The position numbers were made by a program, and so were the translations under genes. Positions 1-9,573 of a DNA stretch of 64,000 nucleotides are shown in pieces. Each line of letters begins with the position of its first letter. Within the stretch, counting starts at the first letter, position 1. This DNA is from CAYNRE01 sp964399535 (GTDB lineage Bacteria > Planctomycetota > Planctomycetia > Pirellulales > CAYNRE01): positions 124,001 through 188,000 of the forward strand of contig CAYNRE010000028.1 of NCBI GenBank assembly GCA_964399535.1, written 5' to 3'. A model generated the notes under the pieces. It ran no database searches and was not told where the DNA came from. It saw nothing but the letters and a program-made list of their open reading frames with translations.

Positions 1-312
1 TCGCGCAATTGGTGCAGCGAGCGACAGTCGATTTCCCAGGGCAACGTGGCTTCCGAGTCGGACATAGCCAGGACACCTCGTACGGCGCGGGCGGTAACGA
101 GCGTTCCAGCGGCCGACCCGCGGCAGCCGCCGCCAAAAACAACGGGCCAGATTACCACCCGCGGCGCTGGCTGGCCACCGGACTAAGGTCGGCCGCGCCG
201 TGGTGGTGCGGCCTGTCAACGAAAATAGACCGACCTGAAAAAAAACAGCCGCCCGGGAACCAGGGTTCCCGAGCGGCCGAAGCGATCGTCGACGGGCCGG
301 ACGTAGTGGAAA
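1..312. other. Left-edge noncoding stretch
   Basis: No gene can be supported here. A plus-strand open frame crosses it, but its translation is arginine/proline-rich with no domain and it runs into the terminator and antisense to the pseudopilin gene. The only recognisable element is the rho-independent terminator of the minus-strand gene to the right. Confidence 0.6.
238..277 (-). terminator. Rho-independent terminator of the DUF1559 gene
   Basis: On the minus strand a 13-bp stem (GCCGCTCGGGAAC pairing with GTTCCCGGGCGGC, one T-G wobble) has a 4-base loop and is followed, one base after the last G-C pair and a T-G step, by a run of eight T. It begins about 35 bases after the stop codon of the pseudopilin-like gene, the classical position for an intrinsic terminator. 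Confidence 0.9.
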
Positions 313-1557
313 CTACGAGCCGCTACCCAGGTCCGAGGCGGCGCTACCCGGGGGCACGTCGCGAGCGGCCTTGGTGATCAGGGCCACATAGGCCTGACCG
401 TCGATCGTGTTGGTCAAGAACTGGACGCTGGCATCGCCCATCAGGTGGTTGGCACCACTGGGATGCTCGCTGCTGGGTCCCCACGTCCAGTCGTTCTGGA
501 AGATCGTGGTGCCCGGCACAGTCGGCGTGACGCCAGTGGGATACAGGCTGATGTTCGCATCAACGGTGCGCAGGTACGGGTAGTTCACCGCCGGGGTAAC
601 CGTGGTGTTCTTCACCTGGGCGTTGAGCGCCGGGATCAGCAACGACTGCTGGGCCGTGGGCAGCATCAGCACTTCGCTCGGGTAGTGCATGCCCACCACG
701 GCAGAGGTGTTGCCATCCCACCAGGCGGCGTAGCGCTGTTCACGCGACTCGGTCACCACGATGGTGTTGGCCGTGCCGTCGAGCATGTCGCGAAGCCGCA
801 CATTGGCCGTACGCTGCTCCGAGGGGTGATACAGGGTGCCATCGGCGGCGGCCCGAGCATTCGGCAGCCCGCTGTGGAAGTTGCCCCACCGGCTGGCGCC
901 CATGCCCACGTAGTTGCTGATCGCCGCGCCACCCCAGCCATCGGCCGAGGCATACTCGGTGGCGTTCGTGGCGTCGTTCCCCGAGAACGAGGGGCACAGC
1001 AGCGACGAGATGACCGTCGAGCCGAAGTTGGTGTGGTTGGTCTGCGGGGGCCCCGAACCGACCGTGGCCGAATCGAGCGTGCCGCGGCCAGCGGGAACCA
1101 GCGTCACCAGACCCGTGGAACCCGTCCCCTCGGCGTCGCCGAAGGTGGGGCGGCGGAAATCGACCTTGCGGTAGATCGAATCCTGCTCGAGCTGCGGCAA
1201 GCACAGCACGATCCAGCTATAGCAGTGACCCGAGACGGCGCCCGGCAGCGACTTACCCTGGGTCGGGAAAGCCGGGTCGGCTACCGGCAACGTGCCGGCG
1301 ACACCGCTGCTGAAACCGCCGCAGTAGGGGCCGTAGAGCGGCCCGGTCGAGGCCGGCGGCAGCGTGGCCTGAGTGTCGTGGTAATTCTGCAAGGCCAGGC
1401 CCAATTGCCGCATGTTGCTCTTGCAGCGGGCCCGCCGGGCTGCCTCGCGCGCCGCATTGACGGCGGGGAGCAGCAGCGCGATCAAAATGCCGATGATGGC
1501 GATCACCACCAGCAGCTCCACCAGCGTGAAGCCGATCCGCTTCCGAGGGTTACTCAT
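313..1557 (-). CDS. DUF1559 pseudopilin-like protein (type II N-terminal methylation motif, H-X9-D C terminus)
   Basis: A 414-residue secreted or pseudopilin-like protein of a family greatly expanded in planctomycetes. The N terminus has a short basic leader, then the prepilin peptidase site G/FTLVELLVVIA and a long hydrophobic helix (about residues 9-32), continuing as AAREAARRARCKSNMRQLG, the usual start of the DUF1559 domain. The C terminus has the processing-associated H-X9-D motif (HPSGANHLMGD), but the residue after Asp is Ala where most relatives have Gly. I chose the ATG at 1557 because GGAGGAGG lies 8 bases upstream and the motif then starts nine residues in; an upstream in-frame start would give an unusual leader. 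It is monocistronic, with its own terminator. The function of DUF1559 proteins is not settled; a surface or periplasmic pseudopilus-like role is an inference. Confidence 0.93.
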   Translation of the reverse strand: MSNPRKRIGFTLVELLVVIAIIGILIALLLPAVNAAREAARRARCKSNMRQLGLALQNYHDTQATLPPASTGPLYGPYCGGFSSGVAGTLPVADPAFPTQGKSLPGAVSGHCYSWIVLCLPQLEQDSIYRKVDFRRPTFGDAEGTGSTGLVTLVPAGRGTLDSATVGSGPPQTNHTNFGSTVISSLLCPSFSGNDATNATEYASADGWGGAAISNYVGMGASRWGNFHSGLPNARAAADGTLYHPSEQRTANVRLRDMLDGTANTIVVTESREQRYAAWWDGNTSAVVGMHYPSEVLMLPTAQQSLLIPALNAQVKNTTVTPAVNYPYLRTVDANISLYPTGVTPTVPGTTIFQNDWTWGPSSEHPSGANHLMGDASVQFLTNTIDGQAYVALITKAARDVPPGSAASDLGSGS

Positions 1558-1565
1558 TTCGAACG

Positions 1566-1573
1566 CCTCCTCC
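1566..1573 (-). promoter_or_regulatory. Ribosome binding site fixing the DUF1559 start
   Basis: Minus-strand GGAGGAGG sits 8 bases before the ATG at 1557. It is a near-perfect anti-16S match and decides between the ATG at 1557 and earlier in-frame starts. Confidence 0.85.
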
Positions 1574-1726
1574 ATAAAGAAATCACGGAACAACTGATAT
1601 GAGACAGAAATACTGCTACCGAACAATCCATCCGCACGCGGCCACGACCGTGGTTCGTTCCGAAAAATGGAACGGTTCCGCGAGCGCTAATTGGAATACG
1701 CTTACCGGAAATTTCGCAGTGCCCGA

Positions 1727-1780
1727 TCGCGCCAGGCTCCCCCCAAAACGCGCCAGGCTCCATCGATCGCGCCAGGCTCC
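1727..1780. repeat. Three copies of CGCGCCAGGCTCC
   Basis: The 13-mer CGCGCCAGGCTCC occurs at 1728-1740, 1749-1761 and 1768-1780, spaced 21 and 19 bases apart; two copies carry the longer context GATCGCGCCAGGCTCC. About one helical turn times two between copies could suit a DNA-binding protein, or this may be simple slippage duplication. No function can be assigned. Confidence 0.6.
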
Positions 1781-2396
1781 ATCGAGGCCGGGCGGCCCTA
1801 GCCACCCTACGTGGCCGCCTTGTCGGATCGACCTACGACCCGTCGCGCAACGGCGCGCGCCCCCGCGAACAACGGCCGGACAACGACCCACCTACCCCTC
1901 GCCGAGCGGACCTAGTCGCCGCTGGCGGAATTGCACCCCCACGCCGCCGCACTGCCACATTCGCCGCGCGGTCTGAGGGTACCATCGGCCGAGTCTGGAA
2001 ACACGTCCTAGGAAGTCTACCGGAGCCCGACGTAACCAGTCAAACTAAAAACGTGGAAATTCCGCTCCGACTGGCACTTGCCGCACGACCCACCCTCGGC
2101 TCGCCGGGTCGGTCGATCCCCTCACCCGTCGATCTGGCCGCCGGGGCAACCGCGCCCTGGGCGAATTGTTGCGGGTCGCCGCGAAGGCGCGTTAGTATGC
2201 CCTCGCGCCGGGGTCGCTAAGCCGCCTTGCTCGGCACCCCGCCGACGCCTGGGGAATCGCCCCCGCTGGCCCGCCGGGGGGATTCCGATATTCAGCAGCC
2301 CCCCCGTTGGTGCCGCATAGCTTTCGGGGCGGAGTCGACTTGGGGGGCGGCGCCCCGCCGCGCGGTCGGACCACGGACGGGGGGAAATCGCCAGCG

Positions 2397-5300
2397 GTGG
2401 CAGCCAAACGACTATATCCGCCCGACGCGACCGCGGGGCCTTCCGGGCCCGCTTGCTGCTCAGTTACCTTGCTGGTCGGCCCGGCCCGCTCGGGAAAAAC
2501 CAGTGCCGCGCTGGCGCGCTATCGCGAGGCCCTGGGCACTAAGCTCGGCGACCCCAGCTTGTGGATTGCCCCCAATCAGCGGGGAGCCCAGGCCATCCGA
2601 GAGCAGTTACTAGGGCCGGAGCTGTCGGGCTGTTTTCGGCCCGGGGTGTTCACCTTCGAGCGACTGGCCGAGTTCGTCCTGGCCACGGCCGAACCGGCGG
2701 TTCGGATCGACCGACTGACTAAGCGCGAGCTGCTCAGGCAAGTGATTGCCGAGGCCCTGCGCACAGGCCAGCTCACTTATTTCGAGTCGATTGCCCGTAC
2801 GACCGGGTTCGTTGAACTGGTCGACGAATGGATCGGCGAGCTAAAACGGCTCGAGATCTGGCCCGAACAGTTTCTCAGGGCCTGCGGCGGGGCGGCCACG
2901 GCCAAAGACCGGCAACTTGCCGGGCTCTACGAGCAGTACCAGGACCGGCTTAAGCACCATGGGCTTTACGACACGGAAGGGCGCCTCTGGTCGGCCCGCA
3001 CGCTGCTCAGCCAGGGCCGGCCCCCAGGCTGGCAGCAACTCGACACCGTGGTGGTCGACGGTTTCACCGATTTCACGCGGACGCAGCTCGAGATTCTGCA
3101 ACTGCTGGCAGCGCGGGCCCGCACGATGTTGTTCACCCTGCCCGACGAGCCGGGCGACGACCGGCGAGACTTGTTTGCCAAGCCCCGCGCCACGCGCCGC
3201 GTTCTCGGCGAACGATTCACGGGATTGCAGGTTCAATGGCTCGCGCGGCGCGGCGGCGCGTGGCCAGCCATGGCGTTTCTCGAGGCCGAACTTTTCGGCG
3301 ACCCCCGGCGGAAACCTCAGCCCTCGGACGGCCAGGGGATCGAACTGCTGGCCGCGCCGGGCCCTAGCCGGGAAATCGAGCTGGTCGGCCGGCGCATTAA
3401 GCGGTTATTGCACCAGGGCGACCCGCAAACCGGCCAAGCGGTCGCACCGAGCGAGATTCTGGTCGTCTCGCGGAGCGTGAGCGACATAGCGGCGCCGCTG
3501 GAACACTGCTTCACGCGGTTAGGGCTTCCGCTGGCCCTGGAGACCGGCACCCCGCTGGGGAGAGTCCCCCTGGTGCGTGCCGTGGCCGAGGTCTTCCGGC
3601 TGCATGTCGAAGACTGGCCGCTTGCCCGGCTGGTCGCCGTGTTGACCAACAACTACTTCGCCCCGGCCTGGTCGTCCTGGAACGATCCTCAAACCTTGCC
3701 CGCTTGCCTGCGGTTGCTTCGTCGGCTCGAGCTACCCGAGGGGCGCGCGGCGCTGGCGGATCGCACTCGGAACCTAATCGAGCGATCGCCGCAGCCGGCC
3801 GAATCGCCTGAATCGCGCGCCAGACAAGCCGAGCAGCGCGAGTCAGCCCTCTTGGCTCAGCCCATCTGGAAGCACCTCTCGGACGCCCTCGAGGTTTGGC
3901 CGCTGGCGGCGCCGGCGGCCACCTGGGCCGACTGCCTGAAGCACACGGCCGGCGAACTGGGTTGGCTGCGAGCCATCGACCAGGCGGGCACCGCCGCCGA
4001 ACAGCAGCTCGACCGCGAAAGCTGGCAGCGGCTGCTGGCCGTTTTCGAGCAACTGGCCCAACTCGACCGCCGCCTGGACCAAGGGGCGCGCGACCTGACC
4101 CCCGCCCAGGTCCTTGAACTGATCGAGGATCTCTCGCGATGGGAAGAAATCCGCGCTCCCGCGGGTCCGGCCGGCGCCATCCGGGTTGTCTCCGTGGCCA
4201 GCGCCCGCACGCTCGCGGCGCCCTACGTGTTTCTGGTTGGGCTGACCGAATCGAGCTTCCCCCGTGGCGATCGCGACGACCGCTTTTACAGCGAAAGCGA
4301 ATTGGCCGAACTGGCCCGGGCCGGGTTACCTCTGGTGCTTCGCGGAGAACGCCAGTCGGAAGAGATGCTCCTCTTCTACGAATCGGTGACCCGCGCAACG
4401 CGGCGGCTGGTGCTCAGCTACCCGGCACTCGACGAAAAGGCCGAACCGCTGTTGGCCAGTTCTTACGTGCGCGATCTGGCCGGCCTGCTCGGTCAGTCCC
4501 CTCATGTTGCTCCCGAGCAGCTCGATCTGTCGCCGGTGCCTGGCGACGACGAACTTTGGACCGCGCGCGATTTTCGCGTGCGGGCCGTGGCCGAGGCCCT
4601 GGAAAGCAAAGTCGCCCTGTTGGCGGGCTGGCGGGGCTACGACCCCGCCGCGCAGCAATCGCCGGCAAATTCGGGGGGAGCACGCCCGACGCCGACGGTC
4701 GGGGCCTTGCCTACGCCCTGGTCGGCGGGGGCACCGCTTTTCGACTCGCTGGAAATGATCGCCGCCCGCGCCGGCAACCGCCAGTTCGGTCGGTACGAAG
4801 GGCTGCTCACCAGCCCCGCGGCCCGGTCGTGGTTCGCCCATACGTTTGGCCCCGACTATCGCTGGACGGCCAGTCAGCTCGAATCGTACGACTACTGCCC
4901 GTTTCGTTTTCTGGTCGATGGCCAGCTTGGCTTGCAGTCTTGGTCGGCCAACCAGGGGCACGTGGACCATGCCCGCCGGGGCGCCGTATTGCACGAGGCC
5001 CTGGCCGCGATTCACCGCCAGGACCCCGGCGACCCGGCCGACCTGGCCCAGTTCGAGGAAGCGTTCTGGCAAGTCGCTCAGCAGGTGCTCGAGCGTGAGC
5101 TTGGCGGCGAGGAGCAAACGCCGCTGGCCCTGGCCGTGGGGCAAATCGAACGGGTTCGCACCCAGCGGCTGCTAAGGCGCTATCTCGAACAAATCTCGAA
5201 GTATCCGCGCGAAGTGGCCGACAAGCACCTGGCCCTGCGGCCGACCCATTTCGAGGTCTCGTTCGGGCTGCGCCAGGCGGAAGGCGACCCGCTTTCCACT

Positions 5301-5789
5301 ACCCGGCCGCTTGCCCTGTCGCTAGGCCAGGAGACGATTCAACTCTCGGGGCGAATCGATCGCATCGACGTGGCCCGCTCGCACGAAGGAGTGTGGTTCG
5401 CCGTGATCGACTATAAATCGGGGGCGGGGGCCTCCCGGAGCGATCCGCTGGCGCAGCGCGGCTTGCAGTTGCCGCTGTACGCGCTGGCGGTCGAACAACT
5501 GCTGCTGGCCGAGCAGCCCGCGCGCCTGGTGCAAATGGGTTATTGGTACCTGGGCGGAAAGGGGTTCACCGCCTGGACCCTGGAGGCCGGCGCCGGCCGG
5601 GCGGCCGATCCCGCGCCGCTGCTCGCGCGGTTGAGCCGTCTGCTGGCGGGCATTCGCGGCGCTCAGTTTCCCATGTTCAGCCCCGATCCCGACTGTACGG
5701 CCCGCTGCCCGCTAAACCACGTTTGCCGGGTGCAAGCCACCCGGGCCCTGGATAAACAATGGCAACCACCCCCGGCCGACCAGGTTTAA
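2397..5789 (+). CDS. addB: AddB-like subunit of the AddAB helicase-nuclease
   Basis: A 1130-residue protein that would form, with the next gene product, the AddAB complex that resects double-strand breaks for RecA-dependent recombination. Visible features are a Walker A motif GPARSGKT (residues 28-35), a helicase-like middle region, and a C-terminal PD-(D/E)XK nuclease whose core is VIDYKSGAG near residue 1004. Cysteines at about 834, 1100, 1104 and 1110 (YDYCPFRF and CTARCPLNHVC) match the split iron-sulfur cluster of AddB nucleases, although the 1100-1104 spacing is one residue longer than the common CxxC form. It overlaps addA by 31 bases, so the two are surely co-translated. The start is uncertain: GTG 2397 is the start nearest the ATP-binding motif, with GGGGGGA about 11 bases upstream; an in-frame TTG at 2307 would add 30 low-complexity residues. 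Confidence 0.9.
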   Translation: MAAKRLYPPDATAGPSGPACCSVTLLVGPARSGKTSAALARYREALGTKLGDPSLWIAPNQRGAQAIREQLLGPELSGCFRPGVFTFERLAEFVLATAEPAVRIDRLTKRELLRQVIAEALRTGQLTYFESIARTTGFVELVDEWIGELKRLEIWPEQFLRACGGAATAKDRQLAGLYEQYQDRLKHHGLYDTEGRLWSARTLLSQGRPPGWQQLDTVVVDGFTDFTRTQLEILQLLAARARTMLFTLPDEPGDDRRDLFAKPRATRRVLGERFTGLQVQWLARRGGAWPAMAFLEAELFGDPRRKPQPSDGQGIELLAAPGPSREIELVGRRIKRLLHQGDPQTGQAVAPSEILVVSRSVSDIAAPLEHCFTRLGLPLALETGTPLGRVPLVRAVAEVFRLHVEDWPLARLVAVLTNNYFAPAWSSWNDPQTLPACLRLLRRLELPEGRAALADRTRNLIERSPQPAESPESRARQAEQRESALLAQPIWKHLSDALEVWPLAAPAATWADCLKHTAGELGWLRAIDQAGTAAEQQLDRESWQRLLAVFEQLAQLDRRLDQGARDLTPAQVLELIEDLSRWEEIRAPAGPAGAIRVVSVASARTLAAPYVFLVGLTESSFPRGDRDDRFYSESELAELARAGLPLVLRGERQSEEMLLFYESVTRATRRLVLSYPALDEKAEPLLASSYVRDLAGLLGQSPHVAPEQLDLSPVPGDDELWTARDFRVRAVAEALESKVALLAGWRGYDPAAQQSPANSGGARPTPTVGALPTPWSAGAPLFDSLEMIAARAGNRQFGRYEGLLTSPAARSWFAHTFGPDYRWTASQLESYDYCPFRFLVDGQLGLQSWSANQGHVDHARRGAVLHEALAAIHRQDPGDPADLAQFEEAFWQVAQQVLERELGGEEQTPLALAVGQIERVRTQRLLRRYLEQISKYPREVADKHLALRPTHFEVSFGLRQAEGDPLSTTRPLALSLGQETIQLSGRIDRIDVARSHEGVWFAVIDYKSGAGASRSDPLAQRGLQLPLYALAVEQLLLAEQPARLVQMGYWYLGGKGFTAWTLEAGAGRAADPAPLLARLSRLLAGIRGAQFPMFSPDPDCTARCPLNHVCRVQATRALDKQWQPPPADQV

Positions 5790-8700
5790 CGCCTCAGCAG
5801 ACGGCGGCCGTAGCGCTGCGCGGCGTGTCCGTGGCACTTTCGGCCGGCGCCGGCTGTGGCAAGACCCATGTGCTCACCGAGCGATTTCTTGCCCAACTCC
5901 AGCCCAAAACGGCCGAGGCCGAGCCAGCGCTCAGCCGGGTCGTGGCCATCACGTTCACGGAGCGCGCGGCCCGGGAAATGCGCGACCGGATTCGCCGGGC
6001 CTGTCGCCAGCGGCTCGAGACCGCCCCGGAAGCCGAGGCCGGCTACTGGCTACGGCTGTGGCGCCAGCTCGATGCCGCGCGGATCAGCACGATTCACTCC
6101 TTTTGCAGTTCGCTCTTGCGCCGTCACGCCGTCGAGGCCGGCCTGGACCCCCGCTTCGCTCAGCTCGACGAGGCGCAGGCCCGGCTCTTGGCCCGCGAGG
6201 TGGTCGACGATCAACTGCGGCGGATGCTCACGGAACAAAACCAGCACCTGATGCGGTTGGCCGAGTCGTTCGAGCTCGACACGCTCACCGAACACTTGCT
6301 GGTCGGCCTGACCCAAACGGCTGGCGATCTGCCGAACGACTGGCTGACCAAAACCGAAGACGACTGGATCGAGCACTGGCGAGAGCGGACCGTGGCCGAG
6401 GTGTTGCCCGCCGCGCGAGCCCAACTGGTCGGCCTGCCAGAGTGGGGCCAGCTTTTCGAGCTGGTCTCGGGCGAACCGCTGCACCCCAAGTGGCAGGCCA
6501 ATCAGGCGGCCGTGCTCGAGGCGATGACCCGGATCGAACGCGAGAGCGATTTCGTCCCGCTGCTTGCGGGGGTGGCCGAGCAAGCCACGGTGCAGTCGAT
6601 CAGCCGCTCGATGTCGAAGACAGACCCCGAGCGATACGTGGCGCTCCGCGATTCGGCCAAGGTGGTCCGCGAGACTGCCCGGGAACTGAGCGAGAAGCTC
6701 GCTTGGAACGAGAACGACGCCCGGCATTCCGCCCGGCTCACGCGGGATTTCGCGCAGCTCTTGGCCCCGTTGGATCAGCGCTTCGCCGAGCGAAAGGCCG
6801 AGTTGGCCGTGCTCGATTTTCAGGACCTGCTCAGGCGATCGCGCGATCTGCTCTGCGACGAGCGGCACCGTGAACTGCGAGCGCGGGTTTCGCGGCAGCT
6901 CGACCTGGTGCTGGTCGACGAATTCCAGGACACCGATCCGGTGCAGGTCGAACTGGTCCAGGCGCTCTGCGGCACCGGCCTCGGTCGAGGGAAGCTGTTC
7001 TTTGTCGGCGATCTGAAGCAGTCGATCTATCGTTTTCGCGGGGCCGACCCGGGCGTGTTTCGCCGCCTGCGCGAGGCCATTCCGGCCCGGGGACGGCTTC
7101 CGCTGAGCCAGAACTTTCGCAGCCAGCCGGGCATTTTGGAGTTTGTGAACCATCTGTTCGCCGACGATCTGGAGCAGCCCTACGAACCACTCCAAGCGCA
7201 CCGCCAGCAGGTGGCGCCCCGCCCCTGCGTGGAGTTTCTTTGGGCAGTCGGCGCCGAGCAGGCGGAGGAGGGCGATCCCGAAGCCCAGCCACCCGCGCCC
7301 GACGAGTCCAGCGGTTCCGTGCGGGTCAATCAGCCCGAGTTGCTGCGCCGCGAGGCGCGCTGGATCGCGCGCCGCCTGGCGGAGCTTCTCAAACGCGGCG
7401 AACCGCTGGTGTGGCAACCACCTAACCGGCCAGGCGGCCAGCCCACGGCCCGCGCCGTCCGGCCGGGCGATATTGCCCTGGTGTTCCGCCGCTTAACCCA
7501 AGTGCACTACTACGAAGACGCCCTGCGCCAGGAGGGCATCGACTACTACCTGGTCGGCGGACAAGCGTTTTACAACCAGCAGGAAATCTTCGATCTGGCC
7601 CACCTGCTTCGGGCCTTGGTCAACCCGGCCGATGAATTGGCGCTGTTTGGCGTGCTGCGTTCTCCGTTGTTTGCCCTCAGCGACGAAACGCTGTTCTGGA
7701 TGGCCCGCAGCGGGCGGGGGCTGCGGGCCACGCTGCTCACCGGCCCCCTGCCGGGCGAGCTCGAGCACACCGAGCGGCAGAAGGCCGAGCGGGCCGCCGC
7801 CACGCTGCGCGAACTGACCGAGCTGAAAGACCGCCAGTCGGTGGCCCAGTTACTGGAGCGGGCGCTAGAGCTTACCAGCTACGACGCGGCCCTGATCGGC
7901 GAATTCCTCGGCACGCGTAAGCTGGCCAACTTGCGAAAACTGATCGACCAGGCCCAAGCCTTCGACCAGTCGGGGTTGTTCACCCTCGGCGACTATGTGG
8001 TGCTTCTCGAGTCGATGATTGCCGAACAGCCGCGCGAAGCGCCCGCCGCCACCGCGGCGGAAAAAGCAGACGTCGTGCGGCTGATGACCATTCACCAATC
8101 CAAGGGGCTCGAATTCCCCGTGGTGGTGGTGCCCGATTGCAATCAGCAGTTCGGCAACCCGCGCGGGCTGGTCGTCGACCGGCGGTGGGGGCCGCTCTTG
8201 TCGGCTCCGGCCAGCGACCATGCCCCGCGCCACACCGGGCTGGTCCGTTACCAGATGCTGGAGAAACAAGAAGACGAAGCCGAACGGCTCCGCCAGCTCT
8301 ACGTGGCGACGACCCGGGCGGCCGATTACCTGATTTTGTCGTCAGCCTGGAAGGAGCACCCAGGGAAACTACCGCAGCTCTGGACCCGGCTTCTGGCCCG
8401 CCGGTTCGACCTGGAAACCGGCGCGGCCCGGCTTGCCGACGGCACCACCGGCCCCACACTGGCCCGGGTCACTCAGATCGAACCCGAGCCCGGCCAGCGA
8501 GCGACGGCCCAGACGGGAATCGGCCTGGAGCGGGCGCTAGCGGCGGCGCGCGAAGCGGCCTCGCAAGAACGCGGCCGGATTCCTTCCTCGGTCGCTCCGG
8601 TCGCGGCCCAAGCGCAGGCCGCTCGGCGGTTTTCGTTTTCGCGCTTGGCGGCCGATCTCGAGCTGCATCCGGCGGCCGAGGCCGAATCGGGAGTGTTCGC

Positions 8701-9343
8701 CTCAGGTGAAAGCCTCGTACAGGCCGGCCGCCAGGAGCTCGTGGCCGCGGCGTCACTCGATCCGCAAGCCCTGGGCACCCTAGTGCACGCCGTGCTGGCT
8801 CGTTGCGACTTTCGACCGGGGGCGGCGACCGGCGCTGCCCGTCTCGTGGCCGTCGAGGCCCAGCGGCTCGACCTTACGCTCGACGATGCCGGCCGAGACG
8901 AAGTTGCCGAACTGATCGAGCGGTTTGCTCGCTCGTCGCGCGGGCAGCAATTGGCCCAGGCCCGCCGGCTGGAGCGCGAACTTGAGTTCCTGCTAGCTTG
9001 GCCCCCGGGCACCCGCGAACCCAACCCGCTGTTGTTCGAAGGTGTAATCGACGTTCTCTATCAAGACCCGCACGACGGCTGGCACATCCTCGACTACAAA
9101 ACCAACCGGCTGAATCAGGCGGGCGCGATCCGCCTGGCCGAATCGTATCGGGTGCAGCTTTGGCTCTACGCCTTGGCGGTCGAACAGATTCTGGGCACCC
9201 TACCCGAGAGCCTGGTGCTGCACTTCTTGGTTCCCGGCTCGGAGCACTGCTGGACTCCGGATCCCGCGGCTCGAGACGCGGCCATCGCCCAAATCGATGC
9301 TCGCCTGGCCGATGCGCGGGGGGCCCCGCGGCAGCCTCGCTGA
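5759..9343 (+). CDS. addA: AddA-like UvrD-family helicase-nuclease
   Basis: A 1194-residue superfamily 1A helicase with a C-terminal nuclease, the motor partner of AddB. The motifs come in order: Q motif LTPQQ (10-14), Walker A SAGAGCGKT (28-36), motif Ia ITFTERAAREM, motif II LVDEFQDTD near 386, motif III VGDLKQSIYRFRGAD, motif IV LSQNFRS near 450, motif V MTIHQSKGLEFP near 779, motif VI YVATTRA near 847, and the nuclease residues EGVIDVLY and LDYKTNR near 1111 followed by YRVQLWLYALAVEQ. Length and architecture fit AddA rather than UvrD or RecB, and the addB gene immediately upstream supports this. The ATG lies inside the end of addB (31-base overlap), implying coupled translation and a fixed subunit ratio. 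All catalytic motifs appear intact. Confidence 0.95.
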   Translation: MATTPGRPGLTPQQTAAVALRGVSVALSAGAGCGKTHVLTERFLAQLQPKTAEAEPALSRVVAITFTERAAREMRDRIRRACRQRLETAPEAEAGYWLRLWRQLDAARISTIHSFCSSLLRRHAVEAGLDPRFAQLDEAQARLLAREVVDDQLRRMLTEQNQHLMRLAESFELDTLTEHLLVGLTQTAGDLPNDWLTKTEDDWIEHWRERTVAEVLPAARAQLVGLPEWGQLFELVSGEPLHPKWQANQAAVLEAMTRIERESDFVPLLAGVAEQATVQSISRSMSKTDPERYVALRDSAKVVRETARELSEKLAWNENDARHSARLTRDFAQLLAPLDQRFAERKAELAVLDFQDLLRRSRDLLCDERHRELRARVSRQLDLVLVDEFQDTDPVQVELVQALCGTGLGRGKLFFVGDLKQSIYRFRGADPGVFRRLREAIPARGRLPLSQNFRSQPGILEFVNHLFADDLEQPYEPLQAHRQQVAPRPCVEFLWAVGAEQAEEGDPEAQPPAPDESSGSVRVNQPELLRREARWIARRLAELLKRGEPLVWQPPNRPGGQPTARAVRPGDIALVFRRLTQVHYYEDALRQEGIDYYLVGGQAFYNQQEIFDLAHLLRALVNPADELALFGVLRSPLFALSDETLFWMARSGRGLRATLLTGPLPGELEHTERQKAERAAATLRELTELKDRQSVAQLLERALELTSYDAALIGEFLGTRKLANLRKLIDQAQAFDQSGLFTLGDYVVLLESMIAEQPREAPAATAAEKADVVRLMTIHQSKGLEFPVVVVPDCNQQFGNPRGLVVDRRWGPLLSAPASDHAPRHTGLVRYQMLEKQEDEAERLRQLYVATTRAADYLILSSAWKEHPGKLPQLWTRLLARRFDLETGAARLADGTTGPTLARVTQIEPEPGQRATAQTGIGLERALAAAREAASQERGRIPSSVAPVAAQAQAARRFSFSRLAADLELHPAAEAESGVFASGESLVQAGRQELVAAASLDPQALGTLVHAVLARCDFRPGAATGAARLVAVEAQRLDLTLDDAGRDEVAELIERFARSSRGQQLAQARRLERELEFLLAWPPGTREPNPLLFEGVIDVLYQDPHDGWHILDYKTNRLNQAGAIRLAESYRVQLWLYALAVEQILGTLPESLVLHFLVPGSEHCWTPDPAARDAAIAQIDARLADARGAPRQPR

Positions 9344-9573
9344 ACCTGGGATCAACGGCCTATACTAGGGCTCTGTCACAACTTGAATTTCGGGTCCGGG
9401 CGTATCAAGCAGCACTAGGGTTTTGCTTGCCGCCGAACCACTTGCGTGTAAGGCGGTCGTGCCGCGTCACCCGTGATTCTAGGTGTGACACGGCGCTAGC
9501 CACTCGAATCGAAAGACCTCGGCCGCCGCGCGGCGGTCGGCTTGAATCGCAGGGCGAGGAGGGAAAACCTCGG

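Larger units (their letters stand above)
1558..2396. other. Divergent intergenic region
   Basis: About 840 bases between the minus-strand pseudopilin gene and the plus-strand addB gene. It should hold both promoters, but I see no convincing -35/-10 pair. It contains a short three-copy direct repeat (1727-1780). If addB starts at the upstream TTG at 2307, the last 90 bases are coding. Confidence 0.5.

Noticed and set aside
9..377. A 122-codon plus-strand frame at the left edge
   Set aside because: No recognisable protein character; it crosses a terminator stem and the end of the DUF1559 gene.
445..1602. A 385-codon frame antisense to the DUF1559 gene
   Set aside because: The minus strand has a clear pseudopilin motif, a strong ribosome binding site and a terminator; the antisense product has no features.
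8998..9573. Long N-terminal extension of the CCA transferase overlapping addA
   Set aside because: It runs through the end of addA in another frame and is low-complexity; the enzyme begins normally at GTG 9574 with a ribosome binding site.
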